NCBI GenBank assembly: GCA_945861565.1
Contig: CAMAUY010000038.1
Span: forward strand, 1 to 41,934
Source of the DNA: Akkermansia muciniphila
GTDB taxonomy: Bacteria > Verrucomicrobiota > Verrucomicrobiia > Limisphaerales > UBA9464
Reading direction: 5' to 3'
Length of the DNA stretch: 41,934 bases
This document shows positions 1-7,855 of this stretch, piece by piece. The notes beneath the pieces are model-generated. The model had not been told where the DNA came from, searched no databases, and saw only the letters and a program-made list of their open reading frames with translations. Numbering within the stretch: the stretch's first letter is position 1; every line of letters starts with the position of its first letter. The position numbers were made by a program, and so were the translations under genes.

Positions 1-1408
1 GCGGCTTACCATCCAGCGGTCGGGGCCGCTGAGGCTTGCCGGTGCGCGGCTGGATCAACTCCCCGACCGGCGACGACGCCACAACTCGTTCTCCTTCACT
101 GTCACCATTCTTTGTTCGAACACGCGAGAAGAGATTCGCCAGGGCGTAGTAGTCGTCATTCGTCCATTTTTCCATGGGATGATTGTGGCACTTGGCGCAT
201 CCCACGCTCATTCCTAGGAACGCCTGCGTGGCGGTTTCCGCCATCAATCGCGGATCATCATGAAGGACGAAGAAGTTGACCGCTCCGTTTTCGAGGCTGC
301 TGCCCTGGGCGGTGATCAGATCCCGGACGAGCGCATCCCAGGGTTGGTTTGCCTCGACCGCCCTTCGAAGCCATGCGTAATAGGTCCGGGCCGCGCGGGT
401 CGGGAGCTTGGAACTATTGATGAGCAAGAGGTCGCTCCATTTGTAAGTCCAGTAGTCGACGAACTCCGGCCGGCCGAGAAGTCTCTCGATCAAGGCATCC
501 CGCTTTGCCACGCCCGCGGGAGCGGCCAGAAAATCGCGGACTTCGTCCGGCGTCGGCAGCACGCCGATGGTGTCGAGGAAAGCCCGGCGGAGGAACTCCC
601 CGTCGCGCGAGCGAGGACTCGGCGGCAGCCGCAATCGCACCAGTTTTTCATTCACCTGATCATCGATGAAATTGCGCTTTGGCGCCGAGGCCAAAGCGTC
701 GGCGGCCAGTTCATTCGGATAGGGCGACGTGATGATGGCACTGACTAGGCGGCTCAAATACCAGGCACTCACAGCGCCTTCGCCGTACCCGACGACCCTG
801 GCCATTCCCGTCTCACCGACATTGGCCACTCCTTCGTTTGCTGACGTGTACTTCGCCCAACGCGTGACGTCCTCGACGCGGCCATCCGAAAAATGTCCAT
901 GGACAGTGAATTGTTGGATGGCTCCCGGCTTCAACACGACCTGTGGAGGCAAGATTTCCAACCGCTCGAGCCGGGGATCCGATTCCTGCGGACCGGGCGC
1001 GGCATTGGCAATCCAGCGGGCCAGTACCCGGTACTCCGGAGAGTCGACCTCGAACCGCTTGCCCCCTTTGTGCGGGACCGCCCCAGTGGGTTTGGTCAGC
1101 AGCAGACTGCGTCCGGGATCCGACAATACCAATCGTCGTCCGATGGCCCCTCGGGTAATCGTCGTCCAATCGACCTCATCATTATAACCTCGCAAACTAA
1201 GGACAAACCCGTTCTTGCCCGCAGCGGCTCCGTGACAGGCTCCTTGATTGCAGCCGGCCTTGGTCAACACGGATTGCACATGATTGCGAAAGAGCGGGAT
1301 AGCGACCTCGTGAACCGGTTGGACGTCCGCTGCCACGGTGGTAGCCATCAACATCCAGAGTATGGCCCCATAATTAAGACACTGCCCCAGCCACGACACG
1401 CGACGCAT
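1..1408 (-). CDS. DUF1549-type secreted cytochrome-c-like protein, 3' end outside window
   Basis: Reading the minus strand from the ATG at 1408 gives an uninterrupted 469-codon frame that leaves the window without a stop. It begins with a short basic N-terminus and a hydrophobic stretch ending in AADVQ, which looks like a signal peptide. Residues 53-59 carry C-NQGA-CH, a haem-binding-like motif typical of these planctomycete/verrucomicrobial proteins. An Ig-like (Big2-type) stretch follows at roughly 145-220, then the DUF1549 region, with a second motif CAKCH at 404-408. The expected C-terminal DUF1553 domain would lie left of the window. The family is widespread and exported, its biochemical role is not settled, and members are usually paired with DUF1501 genes. 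The DUF1501 gene next door on the same strand fits, although here it lies upstream rather than in the more usual downstream position. Confidence 0.85.
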   Translation of the reverse strand, partial: MRRVSWLGQCLNYGAILWMLMATTVAADVQPVHEVAIPLFRNHVQSVLTKAGCNQGACHGAAAGKNGFVLSLRGYNDEVDWTTITRGAIGRRLVLSDPGRSLLLTKPTGAVPHKGGKRFEVDSPEYRVLARWIANAAPGPQESDPRLERLEILPPQVVLKPGAIQQFTVHGHFSDGRVEDVTRWAKYTSANEGVANVGETGMARVVGYGEGAVSAWYLSRLVSAIITSPYPNELAADALASAPKRNFIDDQVNEKLVRLRLPPSPRSRDGEFLRRAFLDTIGVLPTPDEVRDFLAAPAGVAKRDALIERLLGRPEFVDYWTYKWSDLLLINSSKLPTRAARTYYAWLRRAVEANQPWDALVRDLITAQGSSLENGAVNFFVLHDDPRLMAETATQAFLGMSVGCAKCHNHPMEKWTNDDYYALANLFSRVRTKNGDSEGERVVASSPVGELIQPRTGKPQRPRPLDGKP

Positions 1409-1420
1409 GAACCGACTCCC

Positions 1421-1797
1421 GAGTGGCGCCGGGATCCTGCCGGCGACTGGAGATTGGCCATTTTCTGGTGGGTGTGTCCCCGATGGACAATCGGCATTTA
1501 GAAAAGCCGCGGAGCGGCGGCAGACCGTAGCCCACGGCGCGAGCCGTGGGTTTGACGTTTGAACAAAACGCAAGCCCCGGCAGGGGCGACAGAGCTGGAG
1601 GAGTGCGGCTTGTGCCAAATTCTCTGTCGCCCCTCCGGGGCTTGCGTGCGGCGCACCGGGGAACCCACGGCTGACGCCATGGGCTACGATCTGACGGCGC
1701 TCCGCGCCTCCGGAGTACGCCTCAGCTGTTAGTAGCGCGTCCATTTTGTATTCCCGGAATGGCCAATCTCCTTGCGCCGGCAAGATGCCAGCGCTCC
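1421..1797. repeat. Nested imperfect inverted repeat (REPIN-like) filling an intergenic gap
   Basis: The gap 1409-1933 contains three pairs of inverted arms nested inside one another. The outer arms are 1421-1462 and 1757-1797, both containing AATGGCCAATCTCC on one strand or the other. The middle arms are 1506-1552 and 1660-1707, built around GTAGCCCACGG. The inner arms are 1569-1594 and 1622-1647, built around CAAGCCCCGG and GGGGCGACAGAG. The left outer arm starts 13 bp upstream of the DUF1549 start codon, so the element occupies that gene's upstream region. No convincing protein is encoded here. The outer arms look more diverged than the inner ones, and may be an older insertion into which a younger element jumped (inference). 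From 1798 to 1933 I see nothing recognisable. Confidence 0.75.
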
Positions 1798-1933
1798 CAG
1801 GTTCACGGTAACAACTCACGTCCATTTTTTGAAAAGTTTCCTTCTTCATGAACTGAAGGGGTACTGGTAACTAACTCGAACAAGGGTTTCGTTCCCGCGC
1901 AGGACCAATCTCAATGGATGGAGCACCCGGCCT

Positions 1934-3313
1934 TCAACTGAACAACTCGCGGATCGGTTGGATGCCAAAATCTACCAGAGGGAATGGCCGTGAATTCGGC
2001 CCAGGCAGCGTCGTTTCCAGGTCCAGTCCCAAGGCATGATAAATAGTCGCGACGACTTCCGACGGCTGCACGGGACGCTCGGCCGGATACCCGGCGACTT
2101 CGTCGGACTTGCCCACGACGCGACCACCCTTGACCCCGGCACCGGCGAAGTAGACCGTCCAGCACGCGGGCCAGTGGTCACGCCCCCCAGTCGGATTGAT
2201 CTTGGGAGTCCGGCCAAATTCGGCGAGATTGCAAACCAGCGTCTTGTCCAATAGCCCGCGCTGCACGAGATCCTCGATCAAAGCGCTATATCCCTGGTCG
2301 TACATCGGGCAGACGATCTCCTTCATGCCGGCAATGCTGGTGAACGGCTTCGATCCGTGGATGTCCCAGGTGATTTCATCAAACACGGTGATGAAGGTAT
2401 TGATCGTGACAAACCGGACTCCGGCCTCGACGAGGCGCCGGGCCAGCAGGCAACTCTGGCCGAAACGGGTCATGCCATACCGTTCTCGAACCTTCTGCGG
2501 TTCCTTGGACAGATCGAATGCCTCCCGGGCGCGAGCACTCGTCATCAGCCGATAGGCGGACGCAAAATTGGCATCCATCATTCGGGCCGTATCACTCGCT
2601 TCAAATTGGCTAATCGCCCCCTCAACCACGGCTCGCAATTGTTTCCGCCGCTCAAGCCGCACTTCGCCCAGATCCGTGGGTGGCAAAAGGTCCGGCACTT
2701 TGAAATCCGGCTTCGAAGGATCCGCCATCACCGAATAGGGGTCATACGCCTTGCCCAGGAATCCCGCGTCTTGACCGTGGGGCATGCCACCTCCGGTGTT
2801 GCCCATCGGTTCGGGGAGGATAATATGGGCCGGCAGTTCGTTCCGACGCCCCTTGAGAAACTCCAACGCACAACCCGCGTGGGGCGTATTGTTTCCCCCG
2901 GTGAACAAGCGGCCGGTCTGGAGCAACTGATGACCGGTGTCATGGACGGCGGCAGCCGTGTGATAAACGGTCCGCACCAGGGAAAACTTGTCACCCAGCT
3001 TTGCGTGCAAGGGAAGCAATTCAGAGATCTGAAAGTCGCCACGCGTCGAAATCGGGCGGAAAGGTCCCCGAATCTCACGCGGGGCATCGGGCTTTAAATC
3101 AAATAGGTCGATCTGGGAGGGAGCTCCCAGGTTGAAGATCATGATGCACGATTTGCCATCATCATCCTTCCCCGCCGCCGAAGCCGCCGCCTGGAGTTGG
3201 TTAAATCGCGTGAGCGAGAGGCCCAAGGCAGCGAGCGAACCCACTTCGAGAAAATCCCGCCGAGTCAAACCGTCGCACGTGGTCACCGAACCTTTTCCAG
3301 ATATTTTAAGCAT
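1934..3313 (-). CDS. DUF1501 family exported protein
   Basis: A 459-residue protein of the DUF1501 family, a member of the alkaline-phosphatase/sulfatase-like superfamily common in Planctomycetes and Verrucomicrobia. A twin-arginine signal is visible as T-RRDFLEVG at residues 17-24 followed by a hydrophobic alanine/leucine-rich stretch, so it is probably exported folded. Family landmarks are GAPSQIDLFDLKP near residue 88, CLLARRLVEAGVRFV in the middle, the AEFGRTPKIN motif and GGRDHWP towards the C-terminus. Length is normal. Its substrate is unknown. It sits upstream of a DUF1549 gene on the same strand, but the 525 bp between them is filled with inverted repeats, so co-transcription is uncertain. 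The ATG at 3313 is the natural start, as it places the Tat motif close to the N-terminus. Confidence 0.9.
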   Translation of the reverse strand: MLKISGKGSVTTCDGLTRRDFLEVGSLAALGLSLTRFNQLQAAASAAGKDDDGKSCIMIFNLGAPSQIDLFDLKPDAPREIRGPFRPISTRGDFQISELLPLHAKLGDKFSLVRTVYHTAAAVHDTGHQLLQTGRLFTGGNNTPHAGCALEFLKGRRNELPAHIILPEPMGNTGGGMPHGQDAGFLGKAYDPYSVMADPSKPDFKVPDLLPPTDLGEVRLERRKQLRAVVEGAISQFEASDTARMMDANFASAYRLMTSARAREAFDLSKEPQKVRERYGMTRFGQSCLLARRLVEAGVRFVTINTFITVFDEITWDIHGSKPFTSIAGMKEIVCPMYDQGYSALIEDLVQRGLLDKTLVCNLAEFGRTPKINPTGGRDHWPACWTVYFAGAGVKGGRVVGKSDEVAGYPAERPVQPSEVVATIYHALGLDLETTLPGPNSRPFPLVDFGIQPIRELFS

Positions 3314-3450
3314 ACGCCACCTGAATCATTCCGATAACGGCTGGATGCCGCTGGGTATCCAGCAGTTAAGCCACCGAAGTCCGGTCCTGCCAAGGACAAA
3401 TCCCGCACCGCCATTGCTGCGGAGTGAATTCTTGCCCATTCTGTCCGCCG

Positions 3451-4662
3451 ATGCAGCCACTACCTCCCATGCGATATCGTCGTTTCGGTCGGACAAACCT
3501 CACCATGCCCGTCTTTTCATGCGGTGGCATGCGCTATCAGAAGTCGTGGTCGGACATCCCCTGGTCGGAGGTTCCGAAGGATTCCGGCGAGGGGAATCAG
3601 GCCAATGTCGAGAAGATCATCCACCGGTCGGTGGAACTGGGAATCAATCATATCGAAACCGCCCGGGGCTACGGTTCCTCCGAAATGCAACTCGGCCCCG
3701 TCCTGAAGCAATTCCCGCGCTCAAAACTCATCGTGCAAACGAAGGTCGCACCCCAAGCGACGGCGCGGGCATTTCTCGACGTGTTCGAAACTTCCCTGCG
3801 CAATCTGGATCTCGACCACGTCGACCTATTGTCCCTGCATGGGATCAATAACCGCGAACTTTTAGACTGGTCCCTGCGCCCGGGCGGCTGTGTCGACGCC
3901 GCCCGCCAATTGCAACGCGAGGGCCGTGCCCGGTTCATCGGATTCAGTACCCACGCCACGCCAAACCTGATTTCCGAGGCGATTCGCAGTGACGTATTCG
4001 ACTACGTGAATCTTCACTGGTACTTCGTCAACGACCTGAACCGAACGTGCGTCGCGGAGGCCGCCCAGCGAGACATGGGCGTGTTTGTCATCAGCCCGAA
4101 CGACAAAGGCGGAAAGCTCTACCTGCCGGTGCCGAAGATGCGGGGGTTGTGCGCGCCGTTGACGCCGATGCAGTTTAACGATCTGTACTGCCTCGCGAGA
4201 CCGGAAGTCCACACCCTCTCCCTCGGTGCCGCACGGCCGTCCGATTTCGATGAACATCTCGCCGGACTCGCACACTACGAAACCGCAGCCGAGACCATCG
4301 CGCCGATTGACCGTCGATTGCGGGAGGAAATGGACCGCGTCTTGGGCGTCGATTGGTGTCGCCGTTGGTTTGCCGGAATTCCTAATTATGTCGATATCCC
4401 CGGCGAAGTAAACGTCGCTGAAATCCTCCGAATCTGGACCTACGCGAAGCCGTTGGAGCTGCACGACTGGGCGCGATTCCGATACAACCTGCTGGGGAAT
4501 GCGGACCACTGGTTCCCGGGCGAACACGTCGGAAAGCTTGATCTCAAAACCGTGACGCCAGTGCTCGCTGACAGCCCGTTTGCGCCGCAACTCCCAGCGA
4601 TCCTCGATGAAGCGCACCGCATGTTTCACGATGCTCCGGTCAAGCGGCTCAGCCAGAGCTGA
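3451..4662 (+). CDS. Aldo/keto reductase family oxidoreductase
   Basis: A 403-residue protein with the aldo/keto reductase TIM-barrel signature: MRYRRFGRTNLTMP at the start, GINHIETARGYGSSE, VQTKVAP, and LDHVDLLSLHGIN. The usual catalytic tetrad Asp-Tyr-Lys-His appears here as Glu69-Tyr74-Lys98-His130, so the Asp is replaced by Glu. From memory this GINH(I/F)ETARGYG form is common in planctomycete/verrucomicrobial members. NAD(P)H-dependent reduction of a carbonyl is the expected chemistry; the substrate cannot be told. The C-terminal third lacks the ferredoxin-like CxxCxxC cluster of some large members. An in-frame ATG exists at 3424, but the ATG at 3451 just before the family's first strand is preferred. 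The gene is divergent from the DUF1501 gene to its left. Confidence 0.85.
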   Translation: MQPLPPMRYRRFGRTNLTMPVFSCGGMRYQKSWSDIPWSEVPKDSGEGNQANVEKIIHRSVELGINHIETARGYGSSEMQLGPVLKQFPRSKLIVQTKVAPQATARAFLDVFETSLRNLDLDHVDLLSLHGINNRELLDWSLRPGGCVDAARQLQREGRARFIGFSTHATPNLISEAIRSDVFDYVNLHWYFVNDLNRTCVAEAAQRDMGVFVISPNDKGGKLYLPVPKMRGLCAPLTPMQFNDLYCLARPEVHTLSLGAARPSDFDEHLAGLAHYETAAETIAPIDRRLREEMDRVLGVDWCRRWFAGIPNYVDIPGEVNVAEILRIWTYAKPLELHDWARFRYNLLGNADHWFPGEHVGKLDLKTVTPVLADSPFAPQLPAILDEAHRMFHDAPVKRLSQS

Positions 4663-4729
4663 CGTCCAATTTGTTGAATGGCTGGGCCGCGTGTCTTTCC
4701 TTTCTCTCCCAGGACTCCGGCCGCTCGGG

Positions 4730-4767
4730 GCAGTTTTCTCGCTTGGATCTAACCGGCTGAAAACTGC
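4730..4767. promoter_or_regulatory. Perfect 9-bp inverted repeat upstream of the DUF192 gene
   Basis: GCAGTTTTC at 4730-4738 is matched by its exact reverse complement GAAAACTGC at 4759-4767, with 20 bp between. It ends 11 bp before the start codon of the DUF192 lipoprotein gene. It could be an operator or a hairpin in the transcript leader. There is no T-run after it, so an intrinsic terminator for the aldo/keto reductase gene is less likely. The role is inference only. Confidence 0.3.
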
Positions 4768-4778
4768 ACCTTGCCATC

Positions 4779-5348
4779 ATGCATTGGGTTTGTCTCGCTC
4801 GTGATCTGGGATTGGTGGGAGTACTGACGGCTACATTTGCCGGCTGCGGACGGCCCCTGACGCCCTCGCCCGGCCCCGCTTCAACACCCCCCCCGCCACA
4901 GCGCGTGGAGGCTTCCCGGGAGAATTCGACCTCTCACCTCGACCGGGCCCAACCCAAACTCCCCGTGGTCAAGCTCTGGGTTGGAACCAAATCCATTGCG
5001 GCCGAGGTTTGCCGTAGCGTCACCGAAATCTCCACGGGGCTCATGTTTCGTCCGGGGATTGGGCCCGATGAGGGCATGCTGTTTCTTTTCGCACGTCCCC
5101 ACCAGCCGGCGTTCTACATGAAGAACGTGGGTTTTGACATTGCGGTGGCTTACATGGACTCAGACGGAGTGATTCAGGAAATTGTCCACTTGAAGGCCCA
5201 GGACATCACCCCCGTGCCGGCGAAGGCCGCGAACATCCAGTTCGTCCTCGAAACCGATCCCGGCTGGTTCCAGCGAAACGGTATCGGGCCCGGAATGTCA
5301 GTAGGAACCGACCATGGCACGCTCAAGGCAGCCTTCAAAATACCGTGA
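4779..5348 (+). CDS. DUF192 domain lipoprotein
   Basis: A 189-residue protein whose N-terminus is hydrophobic and ends in the lipobox-like ATFAGC, with Cys23 as the probable lipidated residue. A proline/serine-rich linker runs to about residue 60. The rest is a DUF192 domain: LMFRPGIGPDEGMLFLF, FYMKNVGFDIAVAYMD and VPAKAANIQFVLE are the conserved blocks (the family's 'R..l....GMLF.f' and 'fwMkn....lDi.fid' motifs). DUF192 proteins are small, usually exported and of unknown biochemical function. It begins 116 bp after the aldo/keto reductase gene, with an inverted repeat in the gap. The next feature downstream is tRNA-Asn. Confidence 0.85.
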   Translation: MHWVCLARDLGLVGVLTATFAGCGRPLTPSPGPASTPPPPQRVEASRENSTSHLDRAQPKLPVVKLWVGTKSIAAEVCRSVTEISTGLMFRPGIGPDEGMLFLFARPHQPAFYMKNVGFDIAVAYMDSDGVIQEIVHLKAQDITPVPAKAANIQFVLETDPGWFQRNGIGPGMSVGTDHGTLKAAFKIP

Positions 5349-5502
5349 CCCGTGGGTGACCAAGCCGATCGAGGCGCGACCCAGGCTTGAACCGGAGAAA
5401 GAGCTGCGAACGAAGTCTGTTCTTCGGCGTGCCCCTTCTCGTTTTCTTTATTCGCTCCGGCCTGAGATCGCTTCAAGGAAGAGGCATTCTCACGAAAAAC
5501 CT

Positions 5503-5530
5503 TTGACGCCGCGGCACCGCCCGGTATTTT
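5503..5530 (+). promoter_or_regulatory. Probable sigma-70-type promoter of tRNA-Asn
   Basis: TTGACG at 5503-5508 and TATTTT at 5525-5530 are separated by 16 bp, followed at once by a G+C-only stretch like the discriminators of stable-RNA promoters. The predicted transcription start lies about 58 bp before the mature tRNA. No other good promoter is seen in the 247-bp gap after the DUF192 gene. Confidence 0.5.
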
Positions 5531-5595
5531 GCGCGCCCGCGTTCAGACGGGGGTGGAATCGCCGCTCGCACCAAATGGACGGCAGGGATCTTTGT

Positions 5596-5670
5596 TCCAG
5601 AGTAGCTCAATGGTAGAGCACGCGGCTGTTAACCGTGGGGTTGTAGGTTCAAGTCCTACCTCTGGAGCCA
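5596..5670 (+). tRNA. tRNA-Asn (anticodon GUU)
   Basis: A complete cloverleaf can be drawn. The acceptor arms are TCCAGAG (5596-5602) and CTCTGGA (5660-5666), followed by discriminator G. The D-arm contains AGCTCAATGGTAGAGC. The anticodon stem is CGCGG/CCGTG with loop CTGTTAA, placing GTT at 5628-5630. The T-arm contains GTAGG-TTCAAGT-CCTAC. The terminal CCA is encoded at 5668-5670. It ends only 8 bp from the stop codon of the convergent regulator gene, so the two transcripts may overlap. Confidence 0.97.
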
Positions 5671-5678
5671 TTCTTTCT

Positions 5679-6659
5679 TCAGAAATTGGAAAACCTTGCT
5701 ACCCGCGAACCCGGCGGCTCCTTGCGCAAATCTTCCAGCGCTCGCCCAAGAGCCGGCAGGTCGTTCAATAAGGCGATTCTCGGGAAATTGAGCGCGTTTC
5801 GATAGGCGGGAAGCGCCCGCCCACCAACGAAAAGGGCCGTCTCGGATGCCAGAAGGCCGCGAAGCCGAAGGATCTCCTGCGGCAACTCCACGTCGTCCTC
5901 CGGGTAAACGAGGCTCAAGGCGATTGCCCGTGCCCTCCCTTGCTGGACGGCACCCGCAATCTCCGCCGCCGGGAGACTCGGTCCTAGGTAGGTCACATTC
6001 CAACCGAGGTTCGCCGACGCCGCAGCGACCAACAAGGCCCCCAGTTCGTGAATCTGCCCCACGGGAGTCGTCACCACAATCTTCGGTGCTCCCGCTTGGG
6101 TGCCATACGCACACCCCTCATGGGCCAAATGAGTGCGGAGCACCGCAGTCGCAAAATGCTCATGAGCGGCAGTCAGCTCGCCAGCCCTCCACAAGTCTCC
6201 CAAGCGATGCGCCAAAGGGCCTATCACCCGATGTAATAATCCCTGCGAACCAAGGGTGATCGCCCCATCCCGTAGTACCGACTCAAGCGCCCTGCTGTCG
6301 AGAGCTCGGATCTGTTCAAGACACCGCGCCACAAAATCGCCCGCACCCGGAACACCCTCCGCACCGCCTCCGTTCATCGCTGATCCCGAGGCCGATGGAG
6401 CGGTAGCCCGATCGCGAGCGACGAGGTCGCGCAATGTCTCCGTGGGATGCTGAGCCACCGAGCCAATGCTGTGTCCGGCCTGAACCGCTTGATTCAAAAT
6501 GCGCAGGCGCTCCACGTCGGCTTCCGAATACCGTCGCCGATTCGTTCCCGTCCGCCCCGGCTGTACCGCCCGGTACCGCCGCTCCCAAATGCGAATGACA
6601 TGTGGACTCAAGCCGCTCCGCTTCGCCGCAATTTTTATCGGATAATTAACCTCAACCAT
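5679..6659 (-). CDS. MerR-type regulator with cobalamin-binding domain (CarH/LitR-like)
   Basis: A 326-residue protein. Residues 6-75 form a MerR-type winged helix-turn-helix (YPIKIAAKRSGLSPHVIRIWERRY). After a low-complexity linker, residues about 110-180 form the helical B12-binding cap, and the rest a Rossmann-like B12-binding domain. The cap carries W157-x9-E167-H168, the Wx9EH signature of adenosylcobalamin photoreceptor repressors such as CarH. The cobalt-ligand motif ExHxxG appears as QIHELG with His204 retained. Family knowledge therefore suggests light- or B12-dependent repression, classically of carotenoid or photoprotection genes. No such gene is visible here; the divergent neighbour is a heptose kinase. 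The ATG at 6659 is preferred over an in-frame TTG at 6698, because that TTG falls in a good -35 box. Confidence 0.85.
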   Translation of the reverse strand: MVEVNYPIKIAAKRSGLSPHVIRIWERRYRAVQPGRTGTNRRRYSEADVERLRILNQAVQAGHSIGSVAQHPTETLRDLVARDRATAPSASGSAMNGGGAEGVPGAGDFVARCLEQIRALDSRALESVLRDGAITLGSQGLLHRVIGPLAHRLGDLWRAGELTAAHEHFATAVLRTHLAHEGCAYGTQAGAPKIVVTTPVGQIHELGALLVAAASANLGWNVTYLGPSLPAAEIAGAVQQGRARAIALSLVYPEDDVELPQEILRLRGLLASETALFVGGRALPAYRNALNFPRIALLNDLPALGRALEDLRKEPPGSRVARFSNF

Positions 6660-6670
6660 GATCTCGTCGA

Positions 6671-6698
6671 AATTTAGACAGAAATTCAACGTTTTCAA
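6671..6698 (-). promoter_or_regulatory. Probable promoter of the B12-binding regulator gene
   Basis: On the minus strand TTGAAA (6698-6693) and TAAATT (6676-6671) are 16 bp apart, giving a short leader before the ATG at 6659. The position near the divergent start suggests autoregulation is possible, but I could not identify an operator palindrome with confidence. Confidence 0.4.
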
Positions 6699-6817
6699 GT
6701 CACTTGTTTGGACAGCCCAGCAACAGAGCGATGACTTATCATTACTATTGACCGACCCCTTCGGTAATATCGATCGAGTGTTGCCCTCGTCACCCGTTCC
6801 AGATATCCAAACCGCCC

Positions 6818-7831
6818 GTGCCGTCTCACACCCATACTCGTCTGCGGTCCCTGCTGCGCAATGCCGCCAAGCGCCGCTTGATCGTGTTCGGTGACGTGAT
6901 GCTCGATCACTTCGTCTGGGGCCGCGTCAGCCGCATTTCCCCGGAAGCTCCCGTTCCCATCGTGGATTTCGAGCGCGAAAGTTGGATGCCAGGCGGTGCC
7001 GCTAATGTCGCTCGCAACCTCTCCGCCCTCGGCATCCAAACCCGACTTTTCGGAGCCGTCGGAAAGGACTTCCCGGCGGATCGCCTAACGGATCTCCTCC
7101 AGCAATCGAACGTGGAGTGTTCGGGACTGCTCGCACTCGGGACTCGCCCCACCTCGCTCAAAATGCGCATCGTCGCGGGTCAACAACAAATCACGCGTCT
7201 CGACCGCGAGCACCGTCAACCGCTGGACACTCCCGACGCCGCTACCCTTCAAAAGGCCATCGCCCGCGCACTGCCTTCCGCGGACGGCGTCATCGTCGCA
7301 GATTATAGCAAGGGATGTGTCACGCCCGCCGCCCTGGAATCACTCAAGGCCCTGTGCCGAAAGACGGGGAAATGGCTGAGCTTCGATGCCAAACCCTCAC
7401 CGCATCTGGATCTTCGCGGGCTGTCCCTGATCAAACCAAACCGCAGCGAGGCATTCGGCCTGGCTGGCATCGCCGACACGGTCCGACATGACCAACCCCT
7501 TCGGGATGGCCCATTGATGACAGCGTCTCAACGAATCCTCGACACCCTGGCACCTGCCCTCCTGCTGGTCACGCTTGGAGAACAGGGGTTGCTCCTGTGC
7601 CGACGCAACGAACCCCCTGTCCACATTCCCACGGTCGCTCAGGAAGTATTTGACGTCAGTGGTGCCGGCGACACCGTGATCGCCGCGTTCACCCTGGCCA
7701 TCGTTGCCGGAGCATCACCCGTGGAGGCGGCCATTTTCGCGAATCATGCTGCCGGCGTCGTTGTTGGGAAACGCGGCACCGCAACCGTCACGCCCGATGA
7801 ACTCATTTCCAGCTTCGAGCACAACGGCTGA
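6818..7831 (+). CDS. D-glycero-beta-D-manno-heptose-7-phosphate kinase (RfaE1/HldA type)
   Basis: A 337-residue PfkB/ribokinase-family sugar kinase. It has LIVFGDVMLDHFVWG at the start, PGGAANVARNL (residues 58-68) for substrate binding, SFDAKP and LIKPNRSEA in the middle, and DVSGAGDTV near the end with Asp285 as catalytic base. The VSRISPEAPVP(I/V) block is characteristic of the heptose-phosphate kinase RfaE1, which makes the 1,7-bisphosphate precursor of ADP-heptose for lipopolysaccharide inner core. The adenylyltransferase half (RfaE2) found fused in E. coli HldE is absent, as in many non-enterics, and is not in this window. The start codon is GTG at 6818; no better ATG precedes the conserved region. 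The gene is divergent from the B12-binding regulator. Confidence 0.85.
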   Translation: MPSHTHTRLRSLLRNAAKRRLIVFGDVMLDHFVWGRVSRISPEAPVPIVDFERESWMPGGAANVARNLSALGIQTRLFGAVGKDFPADRLTDLLQQSNVECSGLLALGTRPTSLKMRIVAGQQQITRLDREHRQPLDTPDAATLQKAIARALPSADGVIVADYSKGCVTPAALESLKALCRKTGKWLSFDAKPSPHLDLRGLSLIKPNRSEAFGLAGIADTVRHDQPLRDGPLMTASQRILDTLAPALLLVTLGEQGLLLCRRNEPPVHIPTVAQEVFDVSGAGDTVIAAFTLAIVAGASPVEAAIFANHAAGVVVGKRGTATVTPDELISSFEHNG

Positions 7832-7855
7832 AGGCGCTCCCGCCTACGACGGAGT

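Noticed and set aside
260..1501. Long plus-strand open frames over the first 1.5 kb
   Set aside because: They are antisense to a DUF1549 gene that reads cleanly on the minus strand with CxxCH-type motifs and a signal peptide; the plus-strand translations have no family pattern.
1498..1680. 60-codon minus-strand frame in the DUF1501/DUF1549 gap
   Set aside because: It is a translation through inverted-repeat arms, with no protein-like features.
2357..3097. 246-codon plus-strand frame
   Set aside because: Antisense to the well-supported DUF1501 gene.
5596..5670. tRNA-Asn as an integration site
   Set aside because: No duplicated tRNA 3' end, integrase or phage genes are present on either side; the flanks are ordinary chromosomal genes.
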